Notes: generated by a model not told the origin, from the letters alone. DNA of 46,594 bases from Thaumarchaeota archaeon UBA223 (GCA_002495905.1 DAHJ01000034.1:1-46594); one strand, 5' to 3'; positions 24,870-33,236 are shown, numbered from the stretch's first letter. Numbers and translations: made by a program.

Positions 24870-25700
24870 TTATGAAACAAGACTAATCGCAGCATCCATA
24901 CGGATGATAACAGCTAAAAGAGCGTCGTTTTGGAATTTTCCAATTTCAGAGGTATAGTTTATTGCGCCACTAATATTACCTTCAATTATCCAGTTAAAGA
25001 ATTCTGTATCAGTGGAATTAGCTCCTGGTTGTTGATCAATCCAATCATAATATGGATCAATCATAGAAATAACTTTATCAATTTTAGGACCAAGAGTTGG
25101 ATCACTAACTATTGCAATATCCTTAACTCTTTCCCAGTGATTATGAGCTTCTGATCTACTAGAAGGAATTTCTTTTCTAAGTTCAACAAGTAAAAGTTTA
25201 TCATTTTCAAATTTTTCAATAGTTTTTGTAATAGAATTAAGACGAGTATTCAATTTAGATATTTCAGCTTCAGACATTTCCGCGTCTTGAATAGCAACAC
25301 TGAGTTGAACTTTGTTATCTTCAAGTGTATTTTCAAGAACAGTTATTTCTGAATTAAGTAATGAAACTTTTTCAGATAAAGCCGCATTTTCAAGTTTATT
25401 GGAATTTATTTGAGATTGTAAAGTGTTAACAACGGTTTGAGATTGAGATAATTCAGATTCTTTGATTTTGAGTTCATTAATTCGTTCTTCGAGAAATAGA
25501 ATTTGAGATTCAAGAACATCTTCGTTAGTTTTTAAAGTATTTACTTGAGGTTGAGTAATAGCATATCCGAGAATTCCACCAAAAAGAAATGCAATAAGAA
25601 TAGGTGCAAGAATCTTATTTTTGAACAATTCATTAGATTGAGAACGTTTTTTAGGTTTTCGAGATGATTTTCTTGATGACATTTTTATTATAATAAACAT
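24870..25700 (-). CDS. Membrane-anchored coiled-coil protein of unknown function
   Basis: A 276-aa protein with a basic N-terminus (MSSRKSSRKPKKRSQSNE), one TM (around residues 34-52), a long heptad-rich coiled coil (~residues 55-180) and a C-terminal globular helical part with PYYDWIDQQPGANSTDTEFFNWI. The N-in topology puts the coiled coil and C-terminus outside. No enzymatic motif is seen. Two starts are possible: the ATG at the listed end, or the ATG six codons later that begins MSSRKSS. It has its own T-tract terminator before the peptide-importer operon. Function not recognised. Confidence 0.75.
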   Translation of the reverse strand: MFIIIKMSSRKSSRKPKKRSQSNELFKNKILAPILIAFLFGGILGYAITQPQVNTLKTNEDVLESQILFLEERINELKIKESELSQSQTVVNTLQSQINSNKLENAALSEKVSLLNSEITVLENTLEDNKVQLSVAIQDAEMSEAEISKLNTRLNSITKTIEKFENDKLLLVELRKEIPSSRSEAHNHWERVKDIAIVSDPTLGPKIDKVISMIDPYYDWIDQQPGANSTDTEFFNWIIEGNISGAINYTSEIGKFQNDALLAVIIRMDAAISLVS

Positions 25701-25786
25701 TAATCGAATTTATAATTTGTTAAGAATAAGATATTCTTAGTCAGTAATTAGAACAATATTATTAGCAAGAACATACAAAGAATCAT

Positions 25787-26626
25787 GTGGAGATACTGCT
25801 CTTTGTGTATATCCTATCTACCAGTTTCATAGCAGGAATAATAGGGTCATTATTAGGGTTAGGAGGTGGAATAATTTTAGTGCCTGCATTAACAATATTA
25901 TTCGATTTACCAATACACCAAGCAATTGGAGTAAGTTTCATAGGCGTATTAGTAAATTCAAGTAGTTCGTCCATAGTGTATATTAAAAATAGAATAACAG
26001 ATTTAAGATTAAGTTCAATTCTAGAATTGGGCGCAGTTACAGGATCGATAATTGGTGCATATACTGCATTACAAATAGACAGTAGTATTTTAAGTGTAAT
26101 TTTTGGAATTGTTTTAGGATATATAGCAATTAATATGTATGTCAAGTCAAGAAAAAATTCAGAAAACAATAATATAGAATCAAAATCAAACGATGAAAGA
26201 AAATATTTTGATGAAAGTACAAATGAAATAATAACATATTCTGTAAAAAGAGAAAAAGAAGGAACTATAATAAGTGTAATAGGAGGAATATTTTCAGGAT
26301 TATTAGGTTTAGGAGGAGGTGCAATTTTTGTACCAATAATGAATAGAATAATGAACATTCCAATTAAAGTAGCAATTGCAACAAGTAGTTTTATGATAGG
26401 GGTAACATCACTTGTTGGTGCATTAATTTTTTTTAATAATGGTTTGATTGATGTTACACTAGTCTCGCCGATAATACTAGGAATATTTTTTGGTGCTCAG
26501 ATAGGATCAAGGATAAACAAAGTAATTGATAAACAAATATTAACAAATATTTTTTGTATAGTATTAATTTACATTGCTTTAAGAATGATAATAAATGGAT
26601 TAGAAATTGAGGTTTTGAATTTATGA
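25787..26626 (+). CDS. TauE/SafE-family anion/sulfonate exporter
   Basis: A 279-aa membrane protein with eight predicted TM helices and the two internally repeated glycine motifs of TauE/SafE: IIGSLLGLGGGIILVPALTI in the first half and FSGLLGLGGGAIFVPIM in the second. Family members move sulfite, sulfoacetate or other organosulfur anions; the substrate here is open. A hydrophilic loop (~residues 118-155) joins the halves. The start is GTG; an overlapping out-of-frame ATG lies 2 bases upstream. Its stop overlaps the start of the DUF1634 gene by 4 bases. Confidence 0.9.
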   Translation: MEILLFVYILSTSFIAGIIGSLLGLGGGIILVPALTILFDLPIHQAIGVSFIGVLVNSSSSSIVYIKNRITDLRLSSILELGAVTGSIIGAYTALQIDSSILSVIFGIVLGYIAINMYVKSRKNSENNNIESKSNDERKYFDESTNEIITYSVKREKEGTIISVIGGIFSGLLGLGGGAIFVPIMNRIMNIPIKVAIATSSFMIGVTSLVGALIFFNNGLIDVTLVSPIILGIFFGAQIGSRINKVIDKQILTNIFCIVLIYIALRMIINGLEIEVLNL

Positions 26627-26934
26627 ATAAGAACAATAAATTAGAAAATTTAACATTAACAGTTATTAAAACAATTTTGATATTAGTTATAGCATTAACA
26701 ATAATTTCAGTGATATTAGAGATTAGTTTCAGTCAAGATATTTGGTTAGATTCACTAAGAATAGCAGGAATGAACTTGTTAGATTTTGTCATAATATTCT
26801 TGTTATTTATGATACCAGTAAGTAGATTGTCAATAATGATCAGAGAATTCTCGAAATCAAAAAATCATATCAATGCAGTATCAGAAGTAGTCGTACTAGG
26901 CATAATATTGGTTTTAGTAGCTAGGATAATTTAG
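26623..26934 (+). CDS. DUF1634 membrane protein
   Basis: A 103-aa protein with three predicted TM helices, matching DUF1634, a small family typically encoded directly after a TauE/SafE gene, as here (4-base overlap, ATGA type). It is probably an accessory subunit of that exporter. The motif LDFVIIFLLFMIPVSRLSIM is in the middle. Its stop codon overlaps that of the convergent ssDNA-binding gene by 4 bp. Confidence 0.85.
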   Translation: MNKNNKLENLTLTVIKTILILVIALTIISVILEISFSQDIWLDSLRIAGMNLLDFVIIFLLFMIPVSRLSIMIREFSKSKNHINAVSEVVVLGIILVLVARII

Positions 26935-27221
26935 AGTATATCAAGTGTGCCATATCGGCCAACGTTTAGCTTTACTTCGCCACGAAAGCTGTTTGTATAG
27001 CCATTACCAATCTTTAGTTTTGTACCAACCTGTACTTTTTCGATATCGTCATTCCATAACGAGAGCGTAATCTCTGCTGTTTCATCCTTAATTTTTATGT
27101 CTGCGACACGTGCTTCAGTACCAAAACGTGTATTAACAGTTCGTGTTTCACCAACTTCGGTTACTTCAGCTTCAGGAATTTCAACATTTCTTGCGCCATC
27201 GGTTAATTCTGAGATGTTCAT
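26931..27221 (-). CDS. Short OB-fold ssDNA-binding protein (RPA-like)
   Basis: A 96-aa single OB-fold protein with no C-terminal extension. The segment RVADIKIKDETAEITLSLWNDD and the following GTKLKIGNGYTN are typical of archaeal RPA/SSB OB folds, and this short form is the usual type in Thaumarchaeota. It probably binds ssDNA (or RNA) as oligomers. Its ATG is preceded by AT-rich sequence (TTAAAATAATA on its strand about 29 bases upstream) that could be the TATA box. Confidence 0.88.
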   Translation of the reverse strand: MNISELTDGARNVEIPEAEVTEVGETRTVNTRFGTEARVADIKIKDETAEITLSLWNDDIEKVQVGTKLKIGNGYTNSFRGEVKLNVGRYGTLDIL

Positions 27222-27300
27222 TTTATAACAATATATGTATTTGCAATATTATTTTAACTTTAGTGTTTTATTAGTGACGATGATACAAATGTAATAGAAG

Positions 27301-28287
27301 ATGAATTTAGGGTTAATAGAATATGGAGTAGTGGCCATGGCCTTTATTATTACATATTTAGCGACGAATAGATTAATTTCATTATTAGTTGGTGTAAAAA
27401 GAGAAGTTTTAGATTACCATAAAGAAGGAAAGAGTTTTGTTGCATATCCCGGAGGCCCTGCAATAATTTTTGGTCTCATATCATCATTATTGGTTTCAAT
27501 AATTTTAACAAACGATATAAGAATTATTGCGATACTCGGAGTAGTAATAATTTCATCGACAATAGGAATAATAGATGATTTCAAATCGTTAGGAGGTAGG
27601 AAGAAACCTTTGTTATTATTGTTGGCATCATTACCAATAATTCTATTAGGCGCTTATGAGCCAAATTTAGACTTTCTATTTTTTGGATCGGCTAAATTAT
27701 CAATAATTTATCCGTTATTGATATTAATATCAATACCAGTAACTGCAAATACAATTAATACAATAGATGTGTTAAACGGTGTATCAACAGGATTTGTAAT
27801 AATCACAGCAATTCCACTATTAATTTCATTATTTTTGATAGGAGATAGCAGCATGGTATTAGTTACATTAATCTTAATCTCTGTATGTTTAGCGTTCTTT
27901 GTCTTTCACAAATACCCTTCAAAAGTATTTCCAGGAGATTCAGGAACGTTAACATTAGGTGCAATGTATGGAGCAATTGCAATTGTAGGGGGAGTAGAAT
28001 TAATTGGAGTATTTGCAATATTACCAGCAATATTGAACTCATTCTTTTATTTATCAAGCATGAGAGATTTTGTTGAACATAAAAATATCAAGGTTAGACC
28101 GACTAGAGTATTAAAAGATGGAACAATTGAGGCAGAAAGGAATGATGATGCGCCAATAACATTAGTAAGATTAATAGTAGCAGGTAATCCCTCAAAAGAA
28201 TTACCAATTGTCAATACAATTTTTATTTTGAGTATTGTTTCAGCAATACTTGCAACAATAATAGGAATCTTAACTTGGGTGATATAG
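27301..28287 (+). CDS. Glycosyltransferase family 4 (MraY/GPT-like) lipid-carrier sugar-phosphate transferase
   Basis: A 328-aa polytopic membrane enzyme with about ten TMs. Family motifs are IGIIDDFKSLGG (a conserved DD near residue 96), NTINTIDVLNGVSTGF (the conserved N-x-x-D motif) and FVFHKYPSKVFPGDSGTLTLG (the C-terminal GDSG-like motif). Such enzymes transfer a sugar phosphate from a UDP-sugar to dolichyl phosphate, starting an N-glycan or surface polysaccharide. The ATG is preceded by TGTTTTATTAG about 30 bases upstream, a possible TATA box. The next gene starts on the base after its stop. Confidence 0.92.
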   Translation: MNLGLIEYGVVAMAFIITYLATNRLISLLVGVKREVLDYHKEGKSFVAYPGGPAIIFGLISSLLVSIILTNDIRIIAILGVVIISSTIGIIDDFKSLGGRKKPLLLLLASLPIILLGAYEPNLDFLFFGSAKLSIIYPLLILISIPVTANTINTIDVLNGVSTGFVIITAIPLLISLFLIGDSSMVLVTLILISVCLAFFVFHKYPSKVFPGDSGTLTLGAMYGAIAIVGGVELIGVFAILPAILNSFFYLSSMRDFVEHKNIKVRPTRVLKDGTIEAERNDDAPITLVRLIVAGNPSKELPIVNTIFILSIVSAILATIIGILTWVI

Positions 28288-28524
28288 ATGAAGAATGTCA
28301 TAGAACTAAGTTCGATCATATTCATTGCATTTCTTTTAGTATTTTTAGTTTCAGCAATAATCTTTACCATAATAGTTCCATTAGAAAATCCATTTACATT
28401 TCAATTTAGTGAGATATTAATTGTAATTCTAAAATTAGTTGTAAGTTTTGGTTTGTTTCTGATTTGGGTTTTTATTATACAAAAAATAATTACAAGATAT
28501 TTAAAAAAGAAATTAAATTCATAG
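28288..28524 (+). CDS. Small two-TM membrane protein of unknown function
   Basis: A 78-aa protein with two hydrophobic segments (residues ~7-31 and ~41-65) and a basic C-terminus (ITRYLKKKLNS). Its ATG immediately follows the stop of the GT4 gene, so it is translated from the same message and may act with that enzyme. No known family recognised. It ends 1 base before the convergent peroxiredoxin stop. Confidence 0.65.
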   Translation: MKNVIELSSIIFIAFLLVFLVSAIIFTIIVPLENPFTFQFSEILIVILKLVVSFGLFLIWVFIIQKIITRYLKKKLNS

Positions 28525-28525
28525 A

Positions 28526-28996
28526 CTATTGCATTGAAGAGACTTTAGAAAGAACTTCAGAATAATCAGGTTCTTGGCCAGGGTTATCAGCTACCCATTT
28601 GTATTTAATAATTCCTTCTTTGTCAACAATAAGAACTGATCTCTTTGCAACTGTATATCCTGGTAAATCAAGAAAATTGGAAAATTCTAAGTTAAATTTG
28701 TTAATTATTGTTTTAGTATAATCACAAAGAAGTAAGAACTTGATATCATTTGATGTAGCAAATTCCTTTACGCTAAATGGGTAATCTACGCTTATTCCGA
28801 TTACTTCAGCATTAGCTTCAGAGAGTTTAGACAAGCTATCGCGAAAATAACAAAGTTCTGTTTTACAGACTCCGGTAAAAGCTGCTGGATAAAAGACTAA
28901 AACAATATTCTTTCCTTTGAATTTTGATATATCTACTAACTTTCCGTCAGCGTCAGGTAATTCAAAAGAAGGTAAAGTAGAACCTATTTCAGTCAT
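28526..28996 (-). CDS. Peroxiredoxin (AhpC/TSA, Bcp/PrxQ-like)
   Basis: This 156-aa thiol peroxidase reduces H2O2 or organic peroxides. The motif FYPAAFTGVCKTELCYFRDS contains the peroxidatic Cys (in TGVC), with another Cys four residues later, as in PrxQ/Bcp. It is likely cytoplasmic, with no signal sequence. It lies 25 bases beyond the acetyltransferase gene start on the same strand, but probably has its own message because the acetyltransferase is the other side of the sugar cluster. It could remove peroxide made by the NiSOD encoded in this window. Confidence 0.92.
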   Translation of the reverse strand: MTEIGSTLPSFELPDADGKLVDISKFKGKNIVLVFYPAAFTGVCKTELCYFRDSLSKLSEANAEVIGISVDYPFSVKEFATSNDIKFLLLCDYTKTIINKFNLEFSNFLDLPGYTVAKRSVLIVDKEGIIKYKWVADNPGQEPDYSEVLSKVSSMQ

Positions 28997-29021
28997 ATTA
29001 TGTAAAGATTAGAACTAATAT

Positions 29022-29525
29022 TTAGAATTTTGCTTCCCAATCTTTCATTTTATTGTCGTATTCAGATCTATTATAAACAACTTTGGCAGGAGAGCCCACC
29101 ACAACACTATCAGAAGCAACATCTTTTGTTACTATAGAACCCATAGCAACAACGCTATTTTTTCCTATGGTAACCCCTGCTTTAATTACAGATCGTGCTC
29201 CAATGACTGCATTATCTTCAACAATAACACCTGCAAGTTTTGTACTGGGAGGATATGGATCATTTGTAAGAGTGGCAGAGGGACCAATGAATACGTTATT
29301 ACCAATAATACATTTTGGAGCAATGTAAACTAAACCTTCTATTTTACAATTAGAACCAATTTGAACATCATAATCAACATGTGCAAGAGAACCTATCATT
29401 ACGTTGTCGCCAATTTTTGTATTATTACCAACATAAGCCATATTCCAAATTTTAACACCATTACCAAACTTTACATTTTTACCAACAAATGCATTTTCAG
29501 AAATATGATTTTTTTCGTTACTCAT
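29022..29525 (-). CDS. Left-handed beta-helix N-acetyltransferase (WlbB/WbbJ-like)
   Basis: A 167-aa protein built almost wholly of hexapeptide repeats (for example VGNNTKIGDNVMIGS and VIGARSVIKAGVTIGKNSVV). The combination of size, the NDPYPPS segment and the C-terminal VVGSPAKVVYN resembles enzymes that N-acetylate UDP-3-amino sugars such as UDP-2-acetamido-3-amino-glucuronate. The upstream Gfo/Idh/MocA dehydrogenase would supply the 3-keto precursor. Its ATG overlaps the stop of the Trm112-like gene (4 bases). The exact sugar is inferred from the cluster. Confidence 0.87.
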   Translation of the reverse strand: MSNEKNHISENAFVGKNVKFGNGVKIWNMAYVGNNTKIGDNVMIGSLAHVDYDVQIGSNCKIEGLVYIAPKCIIGNNVFIGPSATLTNDPYPPSTKLAGVIVEDNAVIGARSVIKAGVTIGKNSVVAMGSIVTKDVASDSVVVGSPAKVVYNRSEYDNKMKDWEAKF

Positions 29526-29815
29526 GATGATTCACGATTAATTTTATTAATATTAAATGGCAGACTGTTAGATTTTATATCATCAGGAATTTTATCAATC
29601 CATTGTGTGAGAAAATTGGATTCATGAATAAAGTTACGTTGGTTATCAGGAACCATAATAGGAATTCCATTAATTATCGGATAATATCTAATACATTTAA
29701 TACAATAAAGAAGTCCTGATTTAACATCAGAACTATTGGTTTCAAATTCTATTAAATTAAGATCAGAGTGTTTATCAGAAGGGCATACAAGAATATCGGT
29801 AAGAGTTTTTTTCAT
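29522..29815 (-). CDS. Trm112-domain protein
   Basis: A 97-aa protein whose first ~57 residues match the Trm112 domain: LTDILVCPSDKH, LLYCIKCIRYYPIINGIPIMVP. The second Cys pair (CIKC) is intact, but the first is CPSDKH instead of CxxC, which may alter zinc binding. Trm112 proteins activate methyltransferases (Mtq2, Trm11 and others in archaea); this window encodes an Mtq2-like and a Trm11-like enzyme. It is embedded between a sugar dehydrogenase and a sugar acetyltransferase, overlapping the latter by 4 bases, so a role in the sugar pathway is equally possible. A ~40-residue Asn/Ser-rich tail is unusual for the family. Confidence 0.8.
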   Translation of the reverse strand: MKKTLTDILVCPSDKHSDLNLIEFETNSSDVKSGLLYCIKCIRYYPIINGIPIMVPDNQRNFIHESNFLTQWIDKIPDDIKSNSLPFNINKINRESS

Positions 29816-29821
29816 AATTAA

Positions 29822-30781
29822 TCACAAATCTAGATAAATTGGAGAACCTCGTTTTGCAGATGTTATAGCAGCCTCAGCAATTTTTATAGTATTTAGGCCA
29901 TCAATTCCCGTAACTACAGGAGAAGTATTAGACTTTACAGCATTGATGAAACTTGTTAATTCATTGACAAGAGGCTCCTCGCGTTTACGAGTAGGTATAG
30001 TAACGGAATTACCATCGTCTAGGCGAATTTCTTGAGACATATAATCACCGGATAAATTACCATCAGTACAGGTAACAGATATTCTTCTAACTTTATAGGG
30101 AGTAACCCAATTAGCAATTATTATTGCAGTTTTACCATTTTTAAATCCAAGAACTATAGTAGCAAAATCCTCATAATCAGTTCCAACAAAACCAGATGCT
30201 TTGGGGTTTAAAACGTTCCCAGTTCTTGCGAATACAACGTTGGGTTCTTCATTAAACAGCCATCTAGCACCATCAATATCATGGACTGAAGAATCTAAAA
30301 TAACACCAATATCTTTTGTTACTCCGGCCCATCGATTTTCACGTTGAAATTCAATAAGTAAAGGATCTCCATAAGTTTGTTTTTGAAGATTATCTTTTAT
30401 ATCAATAATAATAGGGTTAAAACGTTCGACAAAACCAACAGTAAGAGCCACATTGTTATCATGTGCAAGATTAACTAATTCTTCTCCTTGAGATGAAGAA
30501 TAAGTAAGTGGTTTTTCTACTAAAGTAGAAATTCCATTAGATAAAGTAGTTTTTGCAATTTCAAAATGAGTAACAGTAGGAGTACAAATATTTACAATAT
30601 CAACGTGGTGGTCTTTAACCAAATCTTCAATATTAGAAAATCCTTTTATTGAATATTTTTTTTCATAGAGTTTTCTACGTTCATCATTCATTTCAACAAA
30701 TGAATCTAAATAACCTAAATCATTTAGTACACGGAGATGATGTTTTCCCCAAGATCCAGTACCGACAACTGCTGCTTTCAA
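29822..30781 (-). CDS. Gfo/Idh/MocA-family sugar dehydrogenase
   Basis: A 319-aa NAD(P)-dependent oxidoreductase with an N-terminal Rossmann motif GTGSWGKHHLRVL, the EKPLTYSS motif (catalytic Lys) in the middle, and DSSVHDIDGARWLF (the conserved D-x-x-x-H region) in the C-domain. It resembles WlbA-type enzymes that oxidise UDP-GlcNAc uronates at C3 before amination and acetylation. It starts with TTG and runs into the Trm112-like and acetyltransferase genes with 6-base and overlapping junctions. Confidence 0.9.
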   Translation of the reverse strand: MKAAVVGTGSWGKHHLRVLNDLGYLDSFVEMNDERRKLYEKKYSIKGFSNIEDLVKDHHVDIVNICTPTVTHFEIAKTTLSNGISTLVEKPLTYSSSQGEELVNLAHDNNVALTVGFVERFNPIIIDIKDNLQKQTYGDPLLIEFQRENRWAGVTKDIGVILDSSVHDIDGARWLFNEEPNVVFARTGNVLNPKASGFVGTDYEDFATIVLGFKNGKTAIIIANWVTPYKVRRISVTCTDGNLSGDYMSQEIRLDDGNSVTIPTRKREEPLVNELTSFINAVKSNTSPVVTGIDGLNTIKIAEAAITSAKRGSPIYLDL

Positions 30782-30803
30782 GATAGATATTTCCTCTTAA
30801 TAA

Positions 30804-31976
30804 TTACCTATTACATAGTGTATTAGCGTGAATTAAAAACATATTGTCACCAAGATTTCTTTTGAATGTTTTTAATATTTTTTCATCGGTTTTTGAGCAC
30901 AGGATTAATAACTGTTTTTTATCACTAGTAGGCAGATAATAACTTGCTTGTCCATTTTTTACAGTAGAAAATTCATTAATGTCATTTATGTTTCCTACAA
31001 CGTCGTAGATTTTATCAATGATATATTCGTGCATAATAGACTTATCGCCACGAATTTCTGATTTATCAATAGACCAACAAAGATAGATTTCGGTTTTACT
31101 GGCTTTGAGTGAATTGTGTTTCATAAATGATTTCAATTCGTCAATGAAATAGCGAGTAAATGAATCAATACTACGAGATATTCCAGACATCATATAAAGA
31201 GACGGATCTCCAGAATCTAATGATGAATTAAAGCAACGAATATCTGAAACATGATTAGTAAGATCGTCAACATAATAATTTTCATGCTTTAGTGTTTTAC
31301 GTTTATCATAATCTTTTATTTTTTTTAATGATTCAGTCTTAGATATAATTGGAGAATATAGAGAAGTAAGTTTCTCGAGATGTAATATTTCAGATAATTC
31401 TAAATCATAAGTATCGGTAAATTTGATATTAGCATTTTTTGCTAAAGTTTGTACAGTTTTTTTATTATCAAGATTATGAGTGCCAAATGTTATAGATTTA
31501 GTAGTTCTAGGTTCTAGAGGAAGATATGAATATATAAAATCAGTTTCAGAATTAAGGCCGCTACTGCGTTCTATAATTTCAACTAGCTCGGAATTTTGTC
31601 CATAACCTAATGGTGTACAATTAAAAAAAATCGTACCTTTGGATATTTCAGTCGAAAGTTCTGAAACTAATGAGAGTACTTTTTTCTTATAGTTGTCACT
31701 TTCTCGAATTTTAGGAGTAAAGAAAATAATAGGATTCTCGCTAATTGCGTTTTTTTCTGGTTGAATGCTAAAAAGAGCTTCTTCTTCAATGATAGATTGA
31801 GCACTAGAATAATCGGATAGAATTTGAGGAGTTATTTCAGTAGCAACATGTAATTTTTCATCTAGAATTGTGGTAGAAATAGATTTTGAGACAAGAGAAT
31901 TAGATATCATATACCCTTCAGTGCTAAGACCATAAATTAGAACAGAATCATGAGTTTCCAAGGTTATATTATACAA
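30804..31976 (-). CDS. Degenerate UDP-sugar dehydrogenase-like protein
   Basis: A 390-aa protein with a UDP-Glc/UDP-ManNAc dehydrogenase layout: an N-terminal nucleotide-binding turn (LIYGLSTEGYMISNSL), an S-NCTPLGYG strand, and a YLPLEPRTTKSITFGTHN segment where active enzymes carry the S-PER--PG motif. I cannot find the catalytic Cys motif (G-GFGG-C-PKD) and the glycine loop is altered, so it may be inactive or have a different role. It starts with TTG, 22 bases before the Gfo/Idh/MocA gene, and is divergent from DUF354. Confidence 0.55.
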   Translation of the reverse strand: MYNITLETHDSVLIYGLSTEGYMISNSLVSKSISTTILDEKLHVATEITPQILSDYSSAQSIIEEEALFSIQPEKNAISENPIIFFTPKIRESDNYKKKVLSLVSELSTEISKGTIFFNCTPLGYGQNSELVEIIERSSGLNSETDFIYSYLPLEPRTTKSITFGTHNLDNKKTVQTLAKNANIKFTDTYDLELSEILHLEKLTSLYSPIISKTESLKKIKDYDKRKTLKHENYYVDDLTNHVSDIRCFNSSLDSGDPSLYMMSGISRSIDSFTRYFIDELKSFMKHNSLKASKTEIYLCWSIDKSEIRGDKSIMHEYIIDKIYDVVGNINDINEFSTVKNGQASYYLPTSDKKQLLILCSKTDEKILKTFKRNLGDNMFLIHANTLCNR

Positions 31977-32036
31977 GTAATTTTTATATTAATAAATTAT
32001 CAAAGTGGAAGATCAAACCCAAAAACGGTTAAAAAA

Positions 32037-32043
32037 TTTATAT
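32037..32043 (+). promoter_or_regulatory. TATA box for the DUF354 gene
   Basis: TTTATAT follows a run of A residues, a good match to an archaeal BRE-TATA element. It lies 33-39 bases before the ATG, giving a leader of roughly ten bases. The 99-base divergent region has no other gene. Confidence 0.45.
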
Positions 32044-32075
32044 CGAGTAATTATGATGATATACTACATTAAGAC

Positions 32076-33164
32076 ATGAGAGTTTGGATTGACATATTAA
32101 CACCGAAACAAGCGCTATTTTTCGAGCCTTTAATCGAGTCTTTGAAGGAAAGAGGTGATGAAGTAATAGTAACTTCCCGTAGGTATAGGGAAGCTGAATT
32201 ATTATTACGTAAAAGGCAGATTAATGCAGAATTTATTGGAAGTCATGGAGGTAAAGAATTAAGCAATAAATTAAGTGCAAGTTTAGAAAGAAGTCAGCTT
32301 TTACTCGAATATTTTAAAGACGATAAACCAGATGCTTTAGTATCATTCAGTTCTCCAGAAGCAAGCAGAGTAGCTTTTGGATTAGGAATAATCAACATAT
32401 GTGTGAGCGATTCACCTCATGCAGAAGCAGTATCTAAATTAACAATTCCAATAGCTGATTGTTTATTGACTCCATGGATTGTTCCAGAAAAATCATGGAC
32501 AATATATGGAATAGAAAGAAGTAAAATTGAAACCTACAAAGCTTTAGATCCATTTGTTTGGTTAACAAGACGAGATTTAACAGAAAAAACTCATCTAGGA
32601 TTAAATATAGATAAATCAAAAACTACAATATCATTAAGATTAGAAGAAAGTTTTGCTGCATATTCTAAAAGAGATTCATACACACAAGAATTTGCATTGA
32701 TACAGAGATTAATTGAAGAATTTAGAAATCAGAATATTGTAATTCTTTGTAGATATTCAGAACAAATTGATGCTGTATTAAAGAAATTCAAAGGAAGAGT
32801 CATTGTTCCAAATGATGTAGTGGACGGAATAACATTACTGCAGCAATCTGATTTATTCATTGGACTTGGCGGTACAATGACTGCAGAAGCTGCGTTACTG
32901 GGTACACCAGCTATATCATTTTTTAGTGGAAGTTATTTTGTTGAAAGATATCTTGTTTCTAAAGGACTTTTGACAAAACCAAGAGATATTGATGGAGTAG
33001 TAAGAGTATCAAAGAATTTCTTAAGAGACCCAAAAATGAAAAAGCAAATAAAAATGCGAGCAGGTAGAATTAGAGCAGGAATGGAAGACCCAATTCAAGT
33101 AATTATAGATAAATTAGATGCTCTAATGAGGGCAAAACTTAATCAAGAACTAGCACGAAATTGA
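32076..33164 (+). CDS. DUF354 glycosyltransferase-like protein
   Basis: A 362-aa cytoplasmic protein of DUF354, related to the GT-B fold (MurG/UDP-GlcNAc 2-epimerase-like). Family signatures: MRVWIDILTPKQALFFEPL at the N-terminus, LVSFSSPEASRVAFGL, and FIGLGGTMTAEAALLGTPAIS, which corresponds to the nucleotide-sugar binding region of GT-B enzymes. It is part of the sugar/glycosylation neighbourhood. Enzymatic activity for DUF354 is not established. Its 3' end is only 15 bases from the tRNA-Gln gene, so the two may share a transcript. Confidence 0.88.
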   Translation: MRVWIDILTPKQALFFEPLIESLKERGDEVIVTSRRYREAELLLRKRQINAEFIGSHGGKELSNKLSASLERSQLLLEYFKDDKPDALVSFSSPEASRVAFGLGIINICVSDSPHAEAVSKLTIPIADCLLTPWIVPEKSWTIYGIERSKIETYKALDPFVWLTRRDLTEKTHLGLNIDKSKTTISLRLEESFAAYSKRDSYTQEFALIQRLIEEFRNQNIVILCRYSEQIDAVLKKFKGRVIVPNDVVDGITLLQQSDLFIGLGGTMTAEAALLGTPAISFFSGSYFVERYLVSKGLLTKPRDIDGVVRVSKNFLRDPKMKKQIKMRAGRIRAGMEDPIQVIIDKLDALMRAKLNQELARN

Positions 33165-33169
33165 TACTA

Positions 33170-33189
33170 AGCCCGGTTTAGCCCGGTGG
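33170..33189 (+). repeat. Duplicated 5' end of tRNA-Gln
   Basis: The 10-mer AGCCCGGTTT directly precedes AGCCCGGTGG, the first ten bases of the tRNA. The 5' acceptor strand AGCCCGG is thus present twice in tandem, and both copies could pair with the 3' acceptor strand CCGGGCT. Confidence 0.85.
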
Positions 33190-33208
33190 AGGATGTAAGT
33201 CCATCGAG
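33190..33208 (+). other. Non-canonical 19-base tRNA intron in the D-arm (after position 10)
   Basis: Sequence AGGATGTAAGTCCATCGAG. Strand pairing fits a bulge-helix-bulge: exon CGGU (33184-33187) pairs with intron AUCG (33203-33206), the 5' bulge GG|A spans the first splice site, the inner helix GGA/UCC closes a six-base loop, and the 3' bulge AG|U spans the second. Removing it restores U8, G9, G10 next to U11 and a proper D-stem. The outer helix is weak, so it is a relaxed motif. Confidence 0.75.
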
Positions 33209-33236
33209 TGTAGCGGTCAAGCATATCGCCCTTTGG

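Noticed and set aside
27301..33164. Sugar cluster considered as a horizontally acquired island
   Set aside because: Base composition looks like the neighbours and no mobility gene or flanking repeat was seen; only tRNA-Gln at its right end hints at an attachment site, and no duplicate of the tRNA 3' end was found.
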